A DNA stretch of 64,000 nucleotides from Opisthorchis felineus (Eukaryota > Platyhelminthes > Trematoda > Opisthorchiida > Opisthorchiidae): contig SJOL01008829.1 in NCBI GenBank assembly GCA_004794785.1, positions 626,850 to 690,849 of the forward strand, written 5' to 3'. The notes below the pieces were generated by a model. The model was given only the letters and a program-made list of their open reading frames with translations, was not told the origin of the DNA and searched no databases. Both the position numbers and the translations under genes were made by a program. Below are positions 60,018 through 64,000 of this stretch, one piece after another; within the stretch, counting starts at the first letter, position 1; the number at the start of each line of letters is the position of its first letter.

Positions 60018-60601
60018 AATTCCATGGCCCAATATTTTGCATGGCTTTTCATCTACCCAACTCGTTTTTGCTGCTGTCCTGTAGGTAAATTATGCTTATA
60101 TTGGTAGGATGATAATATCCGAAAAGCTTTCAATCGAGATCTCGTGCAGCAAGTGATGTTAGGCTATGCCGAAAAGTTTGGAACCACCTTGCGGCTGTTT
60201 CATTCTTACTGGGGAGATTCAAACCCCCGACCATCCCGCTAGTAGTTGAGCATTAAAACGCTCAGCGACGAGTGGCTGAAGGGCAATGTGCCTCACTCAC
60301 ACCAGGACTGAACATAGATCCACTCATCCTTCACTCACGTAGTTGGGTGCTGGCAGGCCCTCGGGTGGTGGGCTTCACGAATGGAAAGTTCAAGCAACTT
60401 GCGAATTATTCAACAGAAGCGCTTAGTAAGCAATTGGTAGCTTTTACGTGAAAACCGAAATGTTTCTTGTTCATGTCAGCGGTACATTATCATTGCCATT
60501 CACTCGGAAGTGGTGTATTAAAAGGGTCGAAGTTTAGCACCACACTATTCGACTTTTGAATGACCTAATTACGAGTGTCAGATCTAACCCTCTAAAAGCA
60601 T
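60018..60601. other. Intergenic spacer with SINE copy
   Basis: Between the Merlin element and the possible LTR. It holds hammerhead-SINE copy E (60185-60340, minus); otherwise nothing recognised. Confidence 0.6.
60185..60340 (-). repeat. Hammerhead SINE-like repeat, copy E (minus strand, hammerhead lost)
   Basis: Read on the minus strand: GAGTGAAGGATGAGTGG, GCTCAACTACTAGCGGGATGG, GGGTTTGAATCTCC and AGTAAGAATGAAACAGCC, in the same order as copies A and B. The CTGATGA strand has been deleted or has decayed; only the GAAAC side remains. Confidence 0.6.
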
Positions 60602-61191
60602 TGTAACGGTTACCCTTCCGTTTAATTACTCCTCCAAGCAATTATCACACTTGCACCTACTATCCCCATTTTGTTTTGTCTGCCTCACAATCACGCTTCA
60701 AAGTCCTGACAATGAATACGACCTTTGGTCAACAACAGGTTCCGTGAACTCGTTAAGGGCGCAATGGGATTTCACGCTATTATTTTTATGTTCAACTCGA
60801 TATATATAAAGACAAAACATGGCCAGTCAAAAACACACAGCACAGACAGCACACACAAGCTCGCGCGCGCGCAGGGAGCAGGAAGTCCACCAAACTCTAC
60901 AAGTCCACGGACAAGTAAGGAACCGCTATGCTGCGGAGAAAACAAGTTCCCGCCGTCCGGACTTTCACCGAGGGACTCTCACCAACGAATAGCTCCCCTT
61001 TTGGCTTGCTCCACATTTCGCATTGCCTTTATTTTTATACGTGGTGCAACTCACCACTGTAAACCACTGTCTTCCATGGTAAAAGCTGTTACCAGTGCAT
61101 ATACCTTCTGAGTTATTTTATGTGCATTAATAGTGTGTGCACTAATAGCATTAAGGGGGGCGGTACCTGATAACGCATCTAAGAAGGTTCA
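60602..61191 (+). mobile_element. Possible solo LTR (590 bp)
   Basis: Starts TGTAACGG, as many Ty3/gypsy LTRs do, and ends GGTTCA. It is flanked by identical 5-bp AGCAT at 60597-60601 and 61192-61196, the expected target duplication length. A TATA-like ATATATATAAAG lies at 60800-60811. No internal pol sequence adjoins it, so it would be a recombined solo LTR. A second copy would be needed to be sure; the right end was found by looking for the duplication. Confidence 0.42.
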
Positions 61192-61196
61192 AGCAT

Positions 61197-64000
61197 CTCT
61201 GAGCCCATGGAATGTTTGCATTTCTCGGTTACCTCTGCCAGCTCACTACTAGTAAGTTTCGTCACGTATAGAGAATCCACAAATACTCGTAACACACCAC
61301 ACCGAGTGATGGGTACAGGATTCCAGAGACCCGTTTTGGTAAGGAATTAAATCTGTTATTACCTTCAGATATGAGGACGGGGGATAATTGCAATAGCCAG
61401 CAGGAGGCAATAATCACTTAGACGGAAACTTGGCCATGCCTCCCAGGGGTTTTGAGCCGATGTTCTCCACTCATATTCATCCCATCTTATAGTATGATTT
61501 GCTGCGTCTTGTTAACACTGCAAGGAGGAAGACTTACTACAAAAATCTAGAGATGAGATGCTGAGGCAATGAGTAAGCTGCGACGGCCCCCACGCAAGGA
61601 TAAGTTGTGGCACCTAGATCGCTTCAACCTAGGTTTTTGGGATCGTTTTGGCAAACACTAGATCTGAAAAGAAGAGAAGACACGGCGAGTGTAATCGGGA
61701 AGATCAAACATGGTCGTCAAGGGTCAGAACGGAAGTTATATAAACCAAGATGGAAAATTATGCCACCGCATCCATTTCTGGAACGTTTTCACACATCCAG
61801 CCCTGCTTGAAAGGTTTGAAGGGGACTTCAAAAATCCAAGCGACAAATATTGTCGGGGGGTACCGACACACAGTACCATAGAATAAACCTGGCTGTGAGT
61901 TCTAACTGCCGCATTAAGGCTGTTCAACTCCACTGACTCTGTGAAGGGGACGGCGCGGGACGTAACCATTCCGCCTCGTACACTTCAATTTAGTGGCTGG
62001 CACAATGGAGGTCAATGTTCTTCAAAAGTAATCTACCTGTTTCTTAAGAAAGTTGTCTAACAAAAATATCTAACTTTTAATTCCCTTTCGATTACGTGGT
62101 CGGCGACTTAATGGGAAGGCGGTAGCAAATCCTCGAAATCCCAACTTTTAAGTGGGAATCGCTTTCTAAGGGAACGAAAGGCGCTGATTGCTTTGGTGGA
62201 ATGGCCAAGGTCGTCCAAGCTCTGGCGTGCGCTTCGCACCCACAACATTTGGGGTCGTGCTCCTGTACGTACAGTCTGTTAACGTGACATGAAGCGGCAC
62301 CGTCGTTTTAAGACATTTTACGCATCTTTCATCCTTTTGTGTAGTGAATGAAATCAGCACATGAATACCCAATTCTCTCACTATCATCGATTCGCAACGG
62401 CCATGAAAACAAAACTGGCTTTTTTGCTGAATCCCAAGGACCCTACGTACCGCACCACATCATGGACCGGATTACTGTGTAGTAAGCAGTTGCAGTCACC
62501 TTTAACAGCGGAAGTTGGACCTTTTTCTATTTTGATAACAAATGCCCCAGAACTTCACCTTGTGTAGGCTGATCTCAGTGGACCCAAAGCGAAAAGGTTA
62601 GGAAACGATTTTCTGATTGTGCAACAGAACAGAAAATCGCGAAATATATCCAGTATTACGATCCAGCCCGTCTTGTGTTGCGCATGGTAATATATTGTCA
62701 GCTCCATACCTAACTCAAGCAGAGATACGGCCGGTCGGTGAACTGGTATCACGATATGAAAGTGTTAACTAGGGCCTGAGAGGTCTTTGATTTCCTCTTC
62801 GGAATGGCGTCCGGTAGATCTTTCATTTACCGGGTAGGTGCCTTTGGAGAAGTGGGTGAACTTGGTTTATATATTCAGAAGCCCCGCTACCATGTAGCAA
62901 ATAATTTCCACTGTCTTCTCGCTCTGCGTCAGCCGAAACGATAACATGGAAGCGGTTTTCTGACGTTAAGATTGGGCTAAGGTCTACTAATTGTCCTCAT
63001 TGAAGAGTTGAATAAACCTTACTTCCAGATTAATAGCAGTGACAACGTTAACTGGCCTTCGCGAATTGGGTGGACAGGAACATTCCTAGATCCAACAGCC
63101 ATGGTGGCAGCACCGTCCAACTGCACTCCGCTACAGATTGCCTAGGGTTTCCGAAATCCACAGATGCAAGTCTTAACGGTTTTCCAAGACATTTCAGCGG
63201 TAGTGTCTCTTGAAAAGTCTTGTCCATTCCAGGTTAGTTCCGGGAAACTGAGCGCCCTGGAGGCTCAGCAGCTGGACTGAGGGAATGCAGGCTGGGGTGC
63301 CCTACACAACTGTGCGGGTTTGGGATTCCCACACATATCTCAACCTCATCAGCTGAATATCAGCACCGACAGTCGGCGACAGGTGACGTATCCCTTAGAG
63401 ATTCTATTGCATAAACTCAGTACCAGGTGAAACTAGTGTCTGGAACAGCGTTTTGCTACTGCGCTCACCACAGTGATCGAGCCAACGACTACGGTCCTCA
63501 AAATTTTCCTTTTCTCTGAATAGACGTGCCTATGACACGCCCACCAGATGAGCACCATTTTCGTCAAGACCAGTGGTGGCTCATTCGGGAAGTAGTCTTA
63601 CTTACCAGATGATGATTACCGTGTGTGCTGCAGATCAATCGGGGCGGTGCGTTCTAAATTACTTTCGTTTCATGCTCGTGAAAATTTGTCCAAGGAGTTT
63701 ACCGCTGTTTAACCTATTTATAAGGCCAATAAATGTCATTTGGTCGAAGGTTATTCAAGTAAAACCCCTGCGTAAAAAACTCAGATTGTACTCTATTTTT
63801 TAGCGCACCCACTATTTCAAAGTCACGAGCAAGATTATGACGGGCTGCTTTCCGATGCAGCCGTCGGTGAGCCATAAAAGATATGGACGAAATGAACGTC
63901 CATGTAATGTGAGATGCGGAAGGCACTGTCACGCTTGCCAGGCCTAGTGGCATTTTAAGTGTGTGGGGAACCGGTTGCGCAACTCTCCTGATCCCTTTGT
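61197..64000. other. Right-hand region, no gene recognised
   Basis: Open frames are below 80 codons on both strands. A stretch at 63255-63390 has A-box-like GAGGCTCAGCAGCTGG and a B-box-like GGTTTGGGATTCCC and may be another tRNA-like repeat, but there is no second copy here to confirm it. Confidence 0.5.

Noticed and set aside
63340..63380. CTGATGAGG on the minus strand as another hammerhead
   Set aside because: No stem II of the family and no GAAA strand at the expected distance.

Overview
The window is eukaryotic. It has long AT-moderate non-coding stretches, GT-AG introns from 37 bp to 11 kb, dispersed SINE-like repeats, non-LTR and Ty3/gypsy retrotransposon relics and a Merlin-type DNA transposon. 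The mix of a kainate-type glutamate receptor gene, a hammerhead-ribozyme SINE-like family and Merlin points to a parasitic flatworm, most likely a digenean trematode with a large genome. It looks less AT-rich than a schistosome. That assignment is inference; no species marker is present.

One protein-coding gene dominates. An ionotropic glutamate receptor of kainate (GluK) type lies on the + strand and can be traced from its signal peptide (6929) to its stop codon (57117) through 18 coding exons. All junctions keep frame and add up to 1151 codons plus a stop. Layout: signal peptide and amino-terminal domain (exons 1-9, 6929-33165); linker and ligand-binding half S1 (exons 10-12, 36718-39947); M1 and the pore loop (exon 13); M3 and the start of S2 (exon 14); S2 (exons 15-16); M4 (exon 16); and a long cytoplasmic tail (exons 16-18). 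Agonist-contact residues, the SYTANLAAF gate motif and the cysteine pairs are present, so the gene looks intact.

The rest is intronic or intergenic and is filled with mobile-element debris. (i) Six scattered copies of a tRNA-like SINE family, four of which carry a recognisable hammerhead ribozyme core. (ii) A different tRNA-derived SINE with an (ATT)n tail at 35.5 kb. (iii) An 81-bp almost perfect palindrome at 40.4 kb, inside an insert flanked by 13-bp direct repeats. (iv) Decayed gypsy reverse transcriptase (19.4 kb) and integrase (55.0 kb). (v) LINE reverse-transcriptase relics (24.7 and 53.1 kb). (vi) A 1.16-kb Merlin transposon at 58.9-60.0 kb with 25-bp terminal inverted repeats and a transposase broken by two frameshifts. 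(vii) A possible solo LTR at 60.6-61.2 kb. I recognise no gene in the first 6.9 kb or in the last 2.8 kb.
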